Assembly: GCA_046533095.1 (NCBI GenBank)
Contig: JAJQRA010000024.1
Span: forward strand, 1-64,000
DNA length: 64,000 bases
Direction: 5' to 3'
Source of the DNA: ZAX-1 sp046533095
Lineage (GTDB): Bacteria > Bacillota > Clostridia > Lachnospirales > Lachnospiraceae
Shown here: piece after piece, positions 7,350 through 16,254 of the stretch
How positions within the stretch are numbered: position 1 is the stretch's first letter
Layout of the letters: each line of letters opens with the position of its first letter
Notes under the pieces: generated by a model
The model's input: only the letters and a program-made list of their open reading frames with translations
Told to the model about the DNA's origin: nothing
Databases searched by the model: none
Position numbers and translations under genes: made by a program

Positions 7350-8848
7350 AGCATTCCCTGACAAAAAAAATAACCTTTATCATGATTTCATTACTGGTGG
7401 GCACGGTTTTGCTGTGCTGGTTTATCAATACAACCTTGTTGGAAAAATATTATATCACTAATAAGCAAAATACCCTTTTGGACGCCTATAATCATATTTA
7501 TGCAATCAATGAAAAAGAACAGCAGGATGATGAACGAAAATTCACGGAAGAATCTTTGATTGCTCTTGAAAAGATAAGTTCGAATAAAAACATTATGATG
7601 ATGATTATAACGGCGAATGGCAATATTGTATATTCGTCGGTAAACGATGTAGAAATGCTGCGCCAACAGTTTTTGGATATCATTTTTTCGCCGGAGAAAG
7701 ACCAGACCCAAGTCATTGAAAGGACAGAGCGCTATTGGATGGAGCAAAAAAGGGATACGCGTTTAAATTCGGACTATCTTATTTTGTGGGGCTATCTAAG
7801 TAATGGAAATTTTATTCTGATGCGTTCCCCCTTAGAAAGTATAAAGGAAAGTGTGTGGATATCCAACCGTTTTCTAGCATATGTAGGGGTAACGGCGGCG
7901 ATTGTAGGTGCAATTATCGTATATTTGGTTGTAAAACGTCTGTTTCGTCCGATTTTGCAATTGGTAACGATTTCAAAACGTATGGCAAATTTGGATTTTG
8001 AGGCAAAATTTGAAAGTCGCCGAAAGGATGAGATTGCTGTGCTAGGCCAATATATGAACCAGCTGTCTTTGACCTTGCAAACGACCATCTCTGAACTAAA
8101 AAGCGCCAATAATGAATTAAAAATCGACATCGAAAAGAAAAATGAAATAGACGATATGCGCAAAGAATTCCTTTCGAATGTATCCCATGAATTTAAAACG
8201 CCGCTTGCACTGATACAAGGATATGCAGAAGGGCTAAAAGAATGTATCCATGATGATGAACAGAGCCGGGAATTTTATTGTGAAGTTATTATGGAAGAAT
8301 CAGATAAAATGAATCAGATGGTAAAAAAACTGCTGACGCTGAATCAGCTGGAATTTGGAAATGAATCAATTGTGATGGAGCGGTTTGATGTCATAGAACT
8401 TATAAATGGCGTTATTAACTCAACGGCGATTTTAAGGGAGCAGAGCCAAATACAGTTAATTTTTGATGAGGTTTTGCCGATATACGTATGGGGTGACGAG
8501 TTTAAAACAGAAGAGGTGCTCATAAATTATATGAGCAATGCTATACATCATGTTTCGGGAGAGAAGAAAATTATACTGTCTATTGAAAAGAAACCGCATG
8601 TAGTTAGAATTAGTGTTTTTAATACAGGAACAGCAATCCCATTCGAGGATTTGGACAATATATGGATTAAATTTTATAAAGTTGACAAGGCAAGGACCAG
8701 AGAATATGGTGGCAGTGGAATAGGGCTTTCGATTGTAAAGGCCATCATGGATTCTTTTCACCAGGAATGCGGAGTCTTAAACCGTGAAGGCGGAGTTGAA
8801 TTTTGGTTTGAACTTGATAGCCCAAATAGGGAATTGCCGGAGAATTAA
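7346..8848 (+). CDS. Membrane sensor histidine kinase
   Basis: A 500-residue kinase. Membrane segments lie at about 9-28 and 173-195 and frame an extracytoplasmic sensor of about 140 residues. A HAMP linker follows, then a HisKA dimerisation domain with the phosphoacceptor H281 (NVSHEFKTPL). The HATPase domain has an N box (INYMSNAIHH), FYKVDKARTREYGG and a G2 box (GGSGIGLSIVK near 455). The order fits the VanS/PhoR-like group that pairs with OmpR-type regulators. The ligand cannot be inferred. It overlaps the response regulator gene and has no obvious terminator before the lipoprotein region. Confidence 0.92.
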   Translation: MKHSLTKKITFIMISLLVGTVLLCWFINTTLLEKYYITNKQNTLLDAYNHIYAINEKEQQDDERKFTEESLIALEKISSNKNIMMMIITANGNIVYSSVNDVEMLRQQFLDIIFSPEKDQTQVIERTERYWMEQKRDTRLNSDYLILWGYLSNGNFILMRSPLESIKESVWISNRFLAYVGVTAAIVGAIIVYLVVKRLFRPILQLVTISKRMANLDFEAKFESRRKDEIAVLGQYMNQLSLTLQTTISELKSANNELKIDIEKKNEIDDMRKEFLSNVSHEFKTPLALIQGYAEGLKECIHDDEQSREFYCEVIMEESDKMNQMVKKLLTLNQLEFGNESIVMERFDVIELINGVINSTAILREQSQIQLIFDEVLPIYVWGDEFKTEEVLINYMSNAIHHVSGEKKIILSIEKKPHVVRISVFNTGTAIPFEDLDNIWIKFYKVDKARTREYGGSGIGLSIVKAIMDSFHQECGVLNREGGVEFWFELDSPNRELPEN

Positions 8849-9071
8849 GGCATTATCATGATGGAAGCATAAGATGTACAAATTTAATATGCGCAAAAAC
8901 GGTGCAGAGAAGTGATGAATGATGAATAAAAATAGGAATTGTCAGAAGTTTATGTTGCTTGGCAGGATAAATAATGATAAACTATGTATATCTAAGTGTA
9001 TAGGAAGGGTGGGCTTGTGAGGAACTGCCTTTCACGCTCTAAAAAATAAGTAGAAATTCAAAGGAGTTAGC

Positions 9072-9818
9072 ATGCGTGGATTTATAAGAAGACAAGTTGT
9101 GGCAATCCTTGCGGTATGTTTGCTGCTGAGCGGCTGTGGGGATAAGCTATTGGAACTAACGAGCGAAGAAGAGGCAGTGATTATAAACGCTTCAACTGAT
9201 AAGGTATCAAAACTTAATAGGTTTCAGGAAAAAGGGTTGACCTATGTGGCACCGGAAGCAGAAGAGCCGGAAACAGGGGCTCTGCCGGTCATAAGCGAGA
9301 CGGATACCGTAGAGCCTACGGAAACACCGGGATTACCAGGGGAGGAAACACCGGGAACGCAGGAGACGGATGATTCCGGCGCACAAGGCGAAAGCGAAAG
9401 CCAGGCGGTTTCATTAACAGAGGCCTTAGGCATTGCAGATATTGCGGCAGAATATGCCGGGCATACAGAAAGCGAAAGCTACAAAGAAGGCGAAGTCTAT
9501 TCTTTGGCGGCAAAAGATGGAAATACATATGTAGTGCTTGCATTTAATTTGACCAATACGGGGACGCAAGCAATCGAATGCAATTTTTTGTCACAGCAGC
9601 CGGATTTTCAACTAACGATTAATGAATTGCCCAACATACCTGTCAAAGTTACACTGATGATGAATGATTTATCGACCTTCGTAGGGACGATCGAACCGGG
9701 ACAGACGCAGAATACGATTCTACTTTTCGAAGTGAGCAAAGAGAACGCAGCGGATATACAATCTATGAATCTTGTTTTGAATAGAGATGGGGCACAGTAT
9801 AGAATAAGCCTTGAATAG
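9072..9818 (+). CDS. Secreted lipoprotein, DUF4352-like domain
   Basis: A 248-residue lipoprotein with a short basic N-terminus, a hydrophobic stretch and the lipobox LLSGC (Cys at about 22). Residues 60-110 are low-complexity and rich in Thr, Glu, Pro and Gly, a spacer through the wall. The C-terminal part (about 125-248) reads as a beta sandwich (YVVLAFNLTNTGTQAIECNF, then FEVSKENAADIQSMNLV) resembling the Ig-like DUF4352 domain of membrane-anchored lipoproteins. It is probably anchored outside the membrane. The ribosome site AAGGAG lies 6 nt before the start. It follows the sensor kinase by 220 bp and could be part of its signalling or output. Confidence 0.7.
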   Translation: MRGFIRRQVVAILAVCLLLSGCGDKLLELTSEEEAVIINASTDKVSKLNRFQEKGLTYVAPEAEEPETGALPVISETDTVEPTETPGLPGEETPGTQETDDSGAQGESESQAVSLTEALGIADIAAEYAGHTESESYKEGEVYSLAAKDGNTYVVLAFNLTNTGTQAIECNFLSQQPDFQLTINELPNIPVKVTLMMNDLSTFVGTIEPGQTQNTILLFEVSKENAADIQSMNLVLNRDGAQYRISLE

Positions 9819-9856
9819 CAATGGTTTGACTTTGGAAAATACATGTTTATTGAACG

Positions 9857-9961
9857 GCTGATGTTCCACAAGACATTCGGCTTTAAACAGTGCTGATGTT
9901 CCATGAGACATCCAGCTTTAAACCGTGCGGATGCGCAATAAGACATCCGGCTTTAAACCGT
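9857..9961. repeat. Three tandem 35-bp repeats
   Basis: Three units of exactly 35 bp lie end to end: 9857-9891, 9892-9926 and 9927-9961. They share GACATYCRGCTTTAAAC and differ at a few positions. They lie between the lipoprotein and cheV and do not encode a supported peptide. Confidence 0.85.
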
Positions 9962-10058
9962 AATAAATCATTACAAATAAATTAAAGTTATTCTGTATTT
10001 TTAAAAATAATTATGCTATAATAAACGCAAGAAAGAGGCTGGAAAGGAGAACATTTTT

Positions 10059-10976
10059 ATGGATACAAATATTCTTTTAGAAAATGGAACAAATGAATTA
10101 GAGGTATTGGAGTTCAAGCTGGGCCAGAATTTCTATGGTATCAATGTGGCGAAAATTCGTGAGATCATACCTTATCAGCCAGTAACTCCCATACCCAATT
10201 CACATCCAAGTGTAGAAGGTATATTTATGCCTCGCGATACATTGATGACTGTCATTAATTTAAGGCAGTGTCTAGCGTTGCCTGCATTAGAGACAAATGG
10301 CTTGTTTATTATAACCAACTTCAATAACTTAAACATTGCTTTTCATGTAGACGAAGTATGTGGGATTAAGAGGGTTTCGTGGTCGGAAATTATTAAGCCG
10401 GATTCTACTGTAAATGTAAGGGAAGAGGGCGTTTCTACTGGTGTGATCAAAATGGGCGACCGGCTGGTTGTGATTCTTGACTTTGAAAAAATCGTGACAG
10501 ATATTACACCGGAAATAGGTTTGCAGATTTCTGATATAGAGAAGTTAGGCGAAAGGAAGAGAAGCGATTCTCCAATTTTACTTGCTGAAGATTCTCCTTT
10601 ATTGAGTAAATTGATAACGGACTGCTTGAAAAAAGCTGGATACACCCATCTGATAGAGAACACAAATGGGCAGGAAGCCTGGGATAAGATTGTAGCGATG
10701 AGGAAAGATGGAACGATAGACGAAAAGGTTCATTGCATTATAACCGATATTGAAATGCCAATAATGGATGGACACCGTTTGACGAAACTAATCAAGCAGG
10801 ACGATAGTCTAAAACATATTCCGGTCATTATTTTCTCATCCCTTGTAAATGAGGAAATGCGTCGAAAAGGCGAAAAGCTCGGTGCAAATGCGCAGCTTAC
10901 CAAGCCGGAGATAGGAAACTTGGTCACCACAATTGATCGTTTGTTAGAAGAACGAGAAGAAAGAACGGGCAAATAA
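10059..10976 (+). CDS. cheV: Chemotaxis coupling protein CheV
   Basis: A 305-residue protein with an N-terminal CheW-like domain (about 12-155; FKLGQNFYGINVAKIREI is typical) and a C-terminal receiver domain (about 172-300; ILLAEDSPLL, CIITDIEMPIMDGH with the phosphoacceptor Asp, and a late Lys in AQLTKPE). CheV couples chemoreceptors to CheA and uses its receiver domain for adaptation. Length and order are normal. The ribosome site AAGGAG is well placed before 10059, and a strong terminator follows the gene, so it seems to be a single transcription unit. No other chemotaxis genes are in the window. Confidence 0.95.
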   Translation: MDTNILLENGTNELEVLEFKLGQNFYGINVAKIREIIPYQPVTPIPNSHPSVEGIFMPRDTLMTVINLRQCLALPALETNGLFIITNFNNLNIAFHVDEVCGIKRVSWSEIIKPDSTVNVREEGVSTGVIKMGDRLVVILDFEKIVTDITPEIGLQISDIEKLGERKRSDSPILLAEDSPLLSKLITDCLKKAGYTHLIENTNGQEAWDKIVAMRKDGTIDEKVHCIITDIEMPIMDGHRLTKLIKQDDSLKHIPVIIFSSLVNEEMRRKGEKLGANAQLTKPEIGNLVTTIDRLLEEREERTGK

Positions 10977-10990
10977 TAAAATTAGAATGA

Positions 10991-11040
10991 ATAAATACTG
11001 GTATGCATGCAAAAGGCATGTGTTGCCAGTATTTATTTTA
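10991..11040 (+). terminator. Terminator after cheV
   Basis: ATAAATACTGG (10991-11001) pairs with CCAGTATTTAT (11026-11036), with further pairing inside, and is followed by TTTTA. It lies 15 bp after the cheV stop. Confidence 0.8.
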
Positions 11041-11052
11041 ACAGCTTTTGTA

Positions 11053-11122
11053 CACATTGGCATAATTGATTACGAACTATGTTTGCACACATTGGCATAA
11101 TTGATTACGAACTACGTTTGCA
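11053..11122. repeat. Two tandem 35-bp repeats
   Basis: Units 11053-11087 and 11088-11122 differ at one base. The sequence is unrelated to the 35-bp array at 9857, but the period is the same. It lies in the presumed promoter region of the IMP cyclohydrolase gene. Confidence 0.85.
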
Positions 11123-11164
11123 CAAATTTAAGAAATAAAAAAATTGTGCAGCTGGAGGTGAATG

Positions 11165-11878
11165 ATGGATATATTATCCTTAGAAAAGGAACTAAAAGAG
11201 AACCCTTATCCGGGAAGGGGAATTGTCCTTGGCAAATCGGCATCTGCTACACATGCCATAGTGGCTTATTTTATCATGGGTAGAAGTGAGAACAGCAGAA
11301 ATAGGGTATTTGTGGCGGATGGGGACGGAATACGTACACAAGCATTTGACCCTGAAAAATTAAGTGACCCGAGCCTCATTATATATGCCCCTGTAAAAGT
11401 GCTTGGAAATAAGACGATTGTTACAAATGGAGATCAGACAGACACCATCTACCAATTAATGGATCAGCAGCAGACATTTGAGCAGGCATTGCGTACGCGA
11501 AAATTTGAACCAGATGCTCCAAACTACACACCTCGTATTTCCGGTATTCTGCATGTGGAAGGTGGTCGCTGCAATTATGCGATTTCTATCTTAAAAAGCA
11601 GAAATGGCAATCCAAACGGGTGTAGTCGCTATATGTTTGCGTACGAGAATCCGATAGCCGGGGAAGGGCATTTGATCCATACATACCGTTGCAACCAAGA
11701 TCCGTTGCCAAGTTTTGAAGGGGAACCAAAGCTGGTGGGAATACAGGATGATATAGGCGATTTCACAAATAGGATATGGGCGAGTCTGAATGAAGAAAAT
11801 AAAGTTTCCCTATTTGTAAGATATATAAACATCAAAACCGGAGTTTATGAAACAAGGATTGTAAATAAGAACAAATAA
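11165..11878 (+). CDS. purO: IMP cyclohydrolase, PurO type
   Basis: A 237-residue enzyme that closes the ring of FAICAR to give IMP, the last step of purine synthesis. It begins with NPYPGRGIVLGKSAS and FIMGRSENSRNRVFV, contains SDPSLIIYAPVKVLGN and TNGDQTDTIYQLMD, and ends with EENKVSLFVRYI, all typical of the PurO/IMP_cyclohyd family first known in archaea and also found in Clostridia. The start at 11165 is chosen over 11162 because GGAGG is then 6 nt away. It sits just upstream of a stand-alone AICAR transformylase, so the pair replaces bifunctional PurH. No purine riboswitch was seen upstream. Confidence 0.85.
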   Translation: MDILSLEKELKENPYPGRGIVLGKSASATHAIVAYFIMGRSENSRNRVFVADGDGIRTQAFDPEKLSDPSLIIYAPVKVLGNKTIVTNGDQTDTIYQLMDQQQTFEQALRTRKFEPDAPNYTPRISGILHVEGGRCNYAISILKSRNGNPNGCSRYMFAYENPIAGEGHLIHTYRCNQDPLPSFEGEPKLVGIQDDIGDFTNRIWASLNEENKVSLFVRYINIKTGVYETRIVNKNK

Positions 11879-11984
11879 TAGCGAGAAAACGATGATCCGA
11901 TTATCGTAGTACACATAAGTTTAATATGTACAAGGAATTTCATAGATATGCGATGAATTATAAAAATCAGGAGGAAATCACATC

Positions 11985-13160
11985 ATGCAGGAACTGGAAT
12001 TAAAATACGGCTGTAACCCAAACCAGAAGCCATCGAAACTATATACAAAAGAATCGGATTTGCCGATAAAAGTGTTGAACGGCAAACCGGGGTACATCAA
12101 CTTTTTGGATGCATTAAACGGATGGCAGCTGGTAAAGGAACTAAAGGCAGCTACCGGACTTCCTGCGGCAACGTCATTTAAGCATGTATCTCCAGCGGGT
12201 GCGGCAGTGGGAAGCGCATTGACACAGGTAGAAAAAAAGATATACTGGGTGGATGATATGGCAGAATTATCCCCCTTGGCATGTGCCTATGCAAAAGCAA
12301 GAGGGGCAGACCGTATGTCTTCCTTTGGCGACTTTATTGCGCTGTCTGATCGATGCGATGTATCAACGGCAAACATCATAAAACGTGAGGTTTCCGATGG
12401 TGTGATAGCACCGGGCTATGAACCGGAAGCGCTTAAGATTCTAAAGGGGAAGAAAAAGGGCGGATATAACATTGTTGAGATTGATCCTACTTATGCGCCG
12501 AATCCCATAGAGCGGAAAGAAGTGTTTGGAATTACCTTTGAGCAGGGAAGAAATGAAGTCAAGATTGATCAGGATTTTCTGAGCAATATTGTAACCAGAG
12601 AAAAAGATCTGCCCAAAGAATCTGCCATTGATTTGATTCTTTCTTTGATTACCTTAAAATATACCCAATCCAACTCCGTCTGCTACGCAAAAGGTGGACA
12701 GGCAATTGGGATTGGCGCAGGACAGCAGTCTAGGATTCACTGTACGCGCCTTGCCGGGTCAAAAGCGGACAATTGGTTTTTACGTCAGGCACCGCAGGTG
12801 CTGGGGCTACAGTTTATAGATAAAATTGGACGTGCAGACCGTGACAATGCGATTGATTTATACATAGGCGAAGACTGGCTGGATGTTTTATCAGATGGGG
12901 CATGGGAACATACTTTTAAAGTAAAGCCCCCTGTATTTTCAAGAGAAGAAAAGCGTGCATGGCTAGAGGGGATGGACGCGGTAGCACTTGGCTCAGATGC
13001 ATTTTTCCCCTTTGGAGACAATATTGAACGTGCCTATAAAAGCGGTGTAAAATATGTGGCACAGCCAGGCGGTTCCATCCGTGACGATCATGTAATAGAA
13101 ACCTGCGATAAATATAATTTGACCATGTGCTTTACCGGACTGCGCCTATTCCACCACTAA
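11985..13160 (+). CDS. purH: AICAR formyltransferase (stand-alone PurH C-terminal domain)
   Basis: A 391-residue enzyme that transfers a formyl group from 10-formyl-tetrahydrofolate to AICAR. It starts directly at the transformylase domain (KYGCNPNQKPSKLY) and has the catalytic Lys-His segment ATSFKHVSPAGAAVG, RGADRMSSFGDF, the glycine-rich GGQAIGIGAGQQSR and a C-terminal AQPGGSIRDD. The N-terminal cyclohydrolase domain of normal PurH (about 200 residues) is absent; that job falls to the PurO-type protein just upstream. AGGAGG lies before the ATG. The 106-bp gap between the two genes has no visible terminator, so they are probably cotranscribed. Confidence 0.93.
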   Translation: MQELELKYGCNPNQKPSKLYTKESDLPIKVLNGKPGYINFLDALNGWQLVKELKAATGLPAATSFKHVSPAGAAVGSALTQVEKKIYWVDDMAELSPLACAYAKARGADRMSSFGDFIALSDRCDVSTANIIKREVSDGVIAPGYEPEALKILKGKKKGGYNIVEIDPTYAPNPIERKEVFGITFEQGRNEVKIDQDFLSNIVTREKDLPKESAIDLILSLITLKYTQSNSVCYAKGGQAIGIGAGQQSRIHCTRLAGSKADNWFLRQAPQVLGLQFIDKIGRADRDNAIDLYIGEDWLDVLSDGAWEHTFKVKPPVFSREEKRAWLEGMDAVALGSDAFFPFGDNIERAYKSGVKYVAQPGGSIRDDHVIETCDKYNLTMCFTGLRLFHH

Positions 13161-13290
13161 GGAACTGTTCCTTAATAACCTTGACATCTGACTTGGTCTT
13201 TTTCCGCCATGCTGATTGAGGACGCCTTGCCTGACGAAAAATCCCTGCGTCATCTTGTCAAGTTTATTTCGTCACAGTCCCTAAGGAGCA
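13157..13290. repeat. Possible miniature inverted-repeat element
   Basis: A roughly 130-bp stretch after the AICAR transformylase is richer in GC than its surroundings. It begins with TAAGGAACTGT and ends with the near complement ACAGTCCCTAAGG, giving imperfect 11-bp terminal inverted repeats. It holds no gene. The start also forms a short palindrome (TAAGGAAC and GTTCCTTA) that could act as a weak terminator. It could be a MITE or a remnant of a longer element. Confidence 0.4.
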
Positions 13291-13367
13291 ATCAGATCTT
13301 TTTCAAAATTGGAGGGATATATCCATACATATTCTATATATTTCCAATATTTCCACATGAAAACAGA

Positions 13368-13396
13368 TTAAAATTACAGAAAAAGTATGGTATACT
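13368..13396 (+). promoter_or_regulatory. Putative promoter of the DUF3810 gene
   Basis: TTAAAA (13368-13373), a 17-bp spacer and TATACT (13391-13396) with an upstream TATGG that resembles an extended -10. It lies about 110 bp before the gene. Confidence 0.45.
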
Positions 13397-13508
13397 ACTT
13401 GAAAATAGATGGTGTAATGGTGGCTCTATGTTGCCCCCTTTCGGCAATGAGAGGGAGTGCGTAGTAAAAGCCCTGAAATTTATCATACATCAAAGGTAGG
13501 AATTACAT

Positions 13509-14726
13509 ATGAAAAAGCGATATCAACATCGATATATACCTATTTTTATCCTTCTGGTTTCTTTTTTGTTGAATTTCATTTCATGGGGAAGCAGGCAGTT
13601 TTGTGATTTTTATGCCTTGCACGTGCTTCCAATTTGGGTCAATACATTAGGACGTTTTTCTTCCCTGTTTTCTTTTTCGATAGGAGAGCTTATGCTACTC
13701 TTAGGACTGCTGATTTTAATTGGTGCAGTCATTTTTTGTATACTTTCTATTTTCCTATGGCTGTTCTTTCGGCAAACCACATTTTTTCAAAAAATAAAGA
13801 AAAAGGGAAAATTGTTTTTTGTGGCATTTACCTATCTTGTTTCGGTAGTGTACCTTATTATGACGCTGAATTGTTTTATTTTATATCATACATCTGAGTT
13901 TCACAGCAGCTACCTTTTCAATAAGCAAGCAACAGACAAAGAACAGTTGTCTGACAGCAGAGATGACATGCTCCGCAAAGAGCGATTGTCCCAAAATAGG
14001 AGCTATACTTTTGATGAACTGGTGAAAGTCCGGAATTTCGTGGTAGAAAAAGCAAATGAGCTGTCGGCGCAGATAAAACGAGACGATACTGGAACAATTA
14101 TCGATACGAATAGCATGGAAGACACCGCAATTGCGTCTATGCAGAACCTAGGGAAGGAGTATGGACAGCTGTCAGGCTATTACCCTCTACCGAAGAAACT
14201 TTTGTTTTCCGGTTTTATCAGTCAGCAGAAGATGCTTGGCTACTATTTTCCATTTAGCATGGAGGCAAATTATAATTCTATCATGTGTATCATGAATAAG
14301 CCAAGCACGATGTGCCATGAACTAGCCCACGTACGAGGGTATCTGCGCGAAGATGAGGCCAATTTTATCGGATATTTGGCTTGTGTCCACTCAAATGACC
14401 TTATGTTTCAATATAGTGGATATTTAAGCGTTTTGTATTATTTAGACAATGATTTATATAAAAATTTGGGTAAAAATAGGGAACTATATAGCCAATATCC
14501 GTCTATACTGCCCCAAGTCAAGGAAGACAATCGCTTCCTTACAGATGAAACATGGAATACCGTGGAGGAAAAATCACTGCTAAAAACAGAAGTGGTTTCT
14601 AAATATGCAGATGAATTTATCGAAACCAATCTGGTGGCACATGGCATTGCAGATGGGGCGCTAAGCTATCATCGGGTGGTAGAACTTTTGCTAGAGTATT
14701 ATGATAATGGTGCAATAGACGATTGA
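13509..14726 (+). CDS. DUF3810-family membrane protein with a metallopeptidase-like HELAH motif
   Basis: A 405-residue protein with three membrane segments in the first 130 residues (near 8-28, 55-90 and 100-125) and a large domain after them. That domain contains MCHELAHVRGYLREDEANF, an HExxH-type zinc site followed by a downstream Glu pair, as in gluzincin-like peptidases, and then IGYLACVHSNDLMFQYSGY. DUF3810 proteins are widespread in Clostridia and their substrate is not established. Length is normal. It stands alone between the purine genes and carA, with its own promoter candidate. Confidence 0.75.
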   Translation: MKKRYQHRYIPIFILLVSFLLNFISWGSRQFCDFYALHVLPIWVNTLGRFSSLFSFSIGELMLLLGLLILIGAVIFCILSIFLWLFFRQTTFFQKIKKKGKLFFVAFTYLVSVVYLIMTLNCFILYHTSEFHSSYLFNKQATDKEQLSDSRDDMLRKERLSQNRSYTFDELVKVRNFVVEKANELSAQIKRDDTGTIIDTNSMEDTAIASMQNLGKEYGQLSGYYPLPKKLLFSGFISQQKMLGYYFPFSMEANYNSIMCIMNKPSTMCHELAHVRGYLREDEANFIGYLACVHSNDLMFQYSGYLSVLYYLDNDLYKNLGKNRELYSQYPSILPQVKEDNRFLTDETWNTVEEKSLLKTEVVSKYADEFIETNLVAHGIADGALSYHRVVELLLEYYDNGAIDD

Positions 14727-14841
14727 TTTTGGAAAAACGGGTTGAATTTCAGAGTAAATTCCACTTTTGTATAGTATGGGGGTGGAAGCTACTTTGGAAT
14801 TTAAGCTTTCGGAAAAACGATCATGAAAAAAATTTAAAAGG

Positions 14842-14870
14842 TTGAAAGAAAAAGCATTTTGTGATAGAAT
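14842..14870 (+). promoter_or_regulatory. Promoter of carA with a long leader
   Basis: TTGAAA (14842-14847), a 17-bp spacer and TAGAAT (14865-14870). Transcription from here would give a leader of about 175 nt before carA that contains the hairpins at 14967-15020. Confidence 0.6.
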
Positions 14871-14966
14871 TACTACAAATAAAAGAAAAGCATTGATAAG
14901 TACCAATTATATAGCACACAAGGATTGAAAGTTACATACGCGATAGGATTCGGAACAAAATGCTGT

Positions 14967-15020
14967 TTCGAATAAACAATACATAACGTATTCGAAAAAA
15001 GAAATTCCTTCTTTTTTTTT
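14967..15020 (+). terminator. Hairpin and terminator-like stem in the carA leader
   Basis: TTCGAATA (14967-14974) pairs with TATTCGAA (14989-14996). Immediately after it, AAAAAAGAA (14995-15003) pairs with TTCTTTTTT (15009-15017), followed by further T residues. The two stems overlap by two bases. This could be a transcription attenuator for carAB. No PyrR-binding consensus was recognised. Confidence 0.45.
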
Positions 15021-15050
15021 GTAAAAAATTAGAAAGGCAAGGTAAAGCAC

Positions 15051-16178
15051 ATGAAAGCGTTCCTTATACTTGAAGATGGTACGATATTTTCCGGGACAAA
15101 CATTGGTTCTAAGCGAGAAGTCATAAGTGAAATTGTGTTCAACACATCGATGACAGGCTATTTAGAGGTGTTGACAGATCCATCCTACGCGGGGCAGGCA
15201 GTCGTTATGACCTATCCTCTCATTGGAAATTACGGCATATGCTTTGCGGATCAAGAATCTAAAAAGCCGTGGATTGATGGACTGATTGTGCGTGAACTAT
15301 CAAGGGTTCCAAGCAATTTTAGAAGTGACCAAAGCATCCAGCAATTTCTTGAAACCAATGATATCCCCGGAATCGCAGGCATTGATACGAGGGCTTTAAC
15401 CAAATTATTACGCGGAAAAGGGACAATGAACGGCATGATAACCACAAATGAAGCATTTATCGTGGAAGAAATCATTTCAAAATTAAAATCTCATATACAA
15501 GGAAATGTTGTAGATAAAGTGACGTGCAAGGCCAAACGAATTGTTGAGGCAGAGGAAGCAACGAACAGGGCAAATCAAGCTGCTCTAACAAAGGAAGGCG
15601 TACAACAGGCCACGGCGCATAAAAAAGTCGCATTGATGGATTTTGGTGCAAAACAAAATATAATCAAATCTTTAACGCAAAGAGGCGTGCAGGTAATCAT
15701 TTATCCGGCAAATACTACGGCGTCGGAAATTCTTTTAGACAAACCGGACGGCATTATGTTAACGAATGGACCGGGAGACCCCAAACAATGTGAAACGATT
15801 ATCAAGGAACTTAAGAAACTTTATGACAGCCAAGTCCCGATATTTGCAATCTGCCTTGGACATCAGCTCATGGCATTGGCCACAGGGGCGGATACACAAA
15901 AAATGAAATATGGACATCGGGGAGGCAACCATCCGGTAAAAAATTTAGAGACAGGGCGGGTCTATATTTCTGCCCAGAATCATGGCTATGTTGTAAATAT
16001 GGATACCGTAGACCCCAAAGTGGCAAAACCAGTTTTTGTAAATGTAAATGATAAAACAGTGGAAGGCCTAAACTACACAGGCAAAAACATCTATACGGTA
16101 CAGTTTCATCCGGAGGCCTGTGCAGGCCCGCAGGACAGCGGATTTTTATTTGACCGCTTTCTAAAGATGATGGAATAA
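15051..16178 (+). CDS. carA: Carbamoyl-phosphate synthase, small (glutaminase) subunit
   Basis: A 375-residue subunit that hydrolyses glutamine and channels ammonia to CarB for carbamoyl phosphate, feeding pyrimidine and arginine synthesis. The N-terminal CPSase small-chain domain (about 1-130) has LEDGTIFSG and FNTSMTGYLEVLTDPSYAG. The C-terminal class I amidotransferase domain has the nucleophile C268 in FAICLGHQ and the His/Glu pair in VQFHPEAC. Residues 165-190 are an Ala/Glu-rich linker somewhat longer than usual. AAGGCAAGG lies before the start. carB follows after a 289-bp gap carrying tandem repeats. Confidence 0.96.
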   Translation: MKAFLILEDGTIFSGTNIGSKREVISEIVFNTSMTGYLEVLTDPSYAGQAVVMTYPLIGNYGICFADQESKKPWIDGLIVRELSRVPSNFRSDQSIQQFLETNDIPGIAGIDTRALTKLLRGKGTMNGMITTNEAFIVEEIISKLKSHIQGNVVDKVTCKAKRIVEAEEATNRANQAALTKEGVQQATAHKKVALMDFGAKQNIIKSLTQRGVQVIIYPANTTASEILLDKPDGIMLTNGPGDPKQCETIIKELKKLYDSQVPIFAICLGHQLMALATGADTQKMKYGHRGGNHPVKNLETGRVYISAQNHGYVVNMDTVDPKVAKPVFVNVNDKTVEGLNYTGKNIYTVQFHPEACAGPQDSGFLFDRFLKMME

Positions 16179-16254
16179 AAGCGACAGTTCCGTTATCCTA
16201 AGGTTGCACCGGCACGCAAAGGGGACTTCCTATGACGCGATAAAATTGCTCACA

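Noticed and set aside
9857..9961. Possible CRISPR array
   Set aside because: The 35-bp units are directly adjacent with no spacers. The same holds for all other arrays in the window, and no cas genes are present.
10977..11164. Purine riboswitch upstream of the IMP cyclohydrolase gene
   Set aside because: The conserved purine riboswitch core was looked for and not seen; only the 35-bp repeat and the cheV terminator are present.
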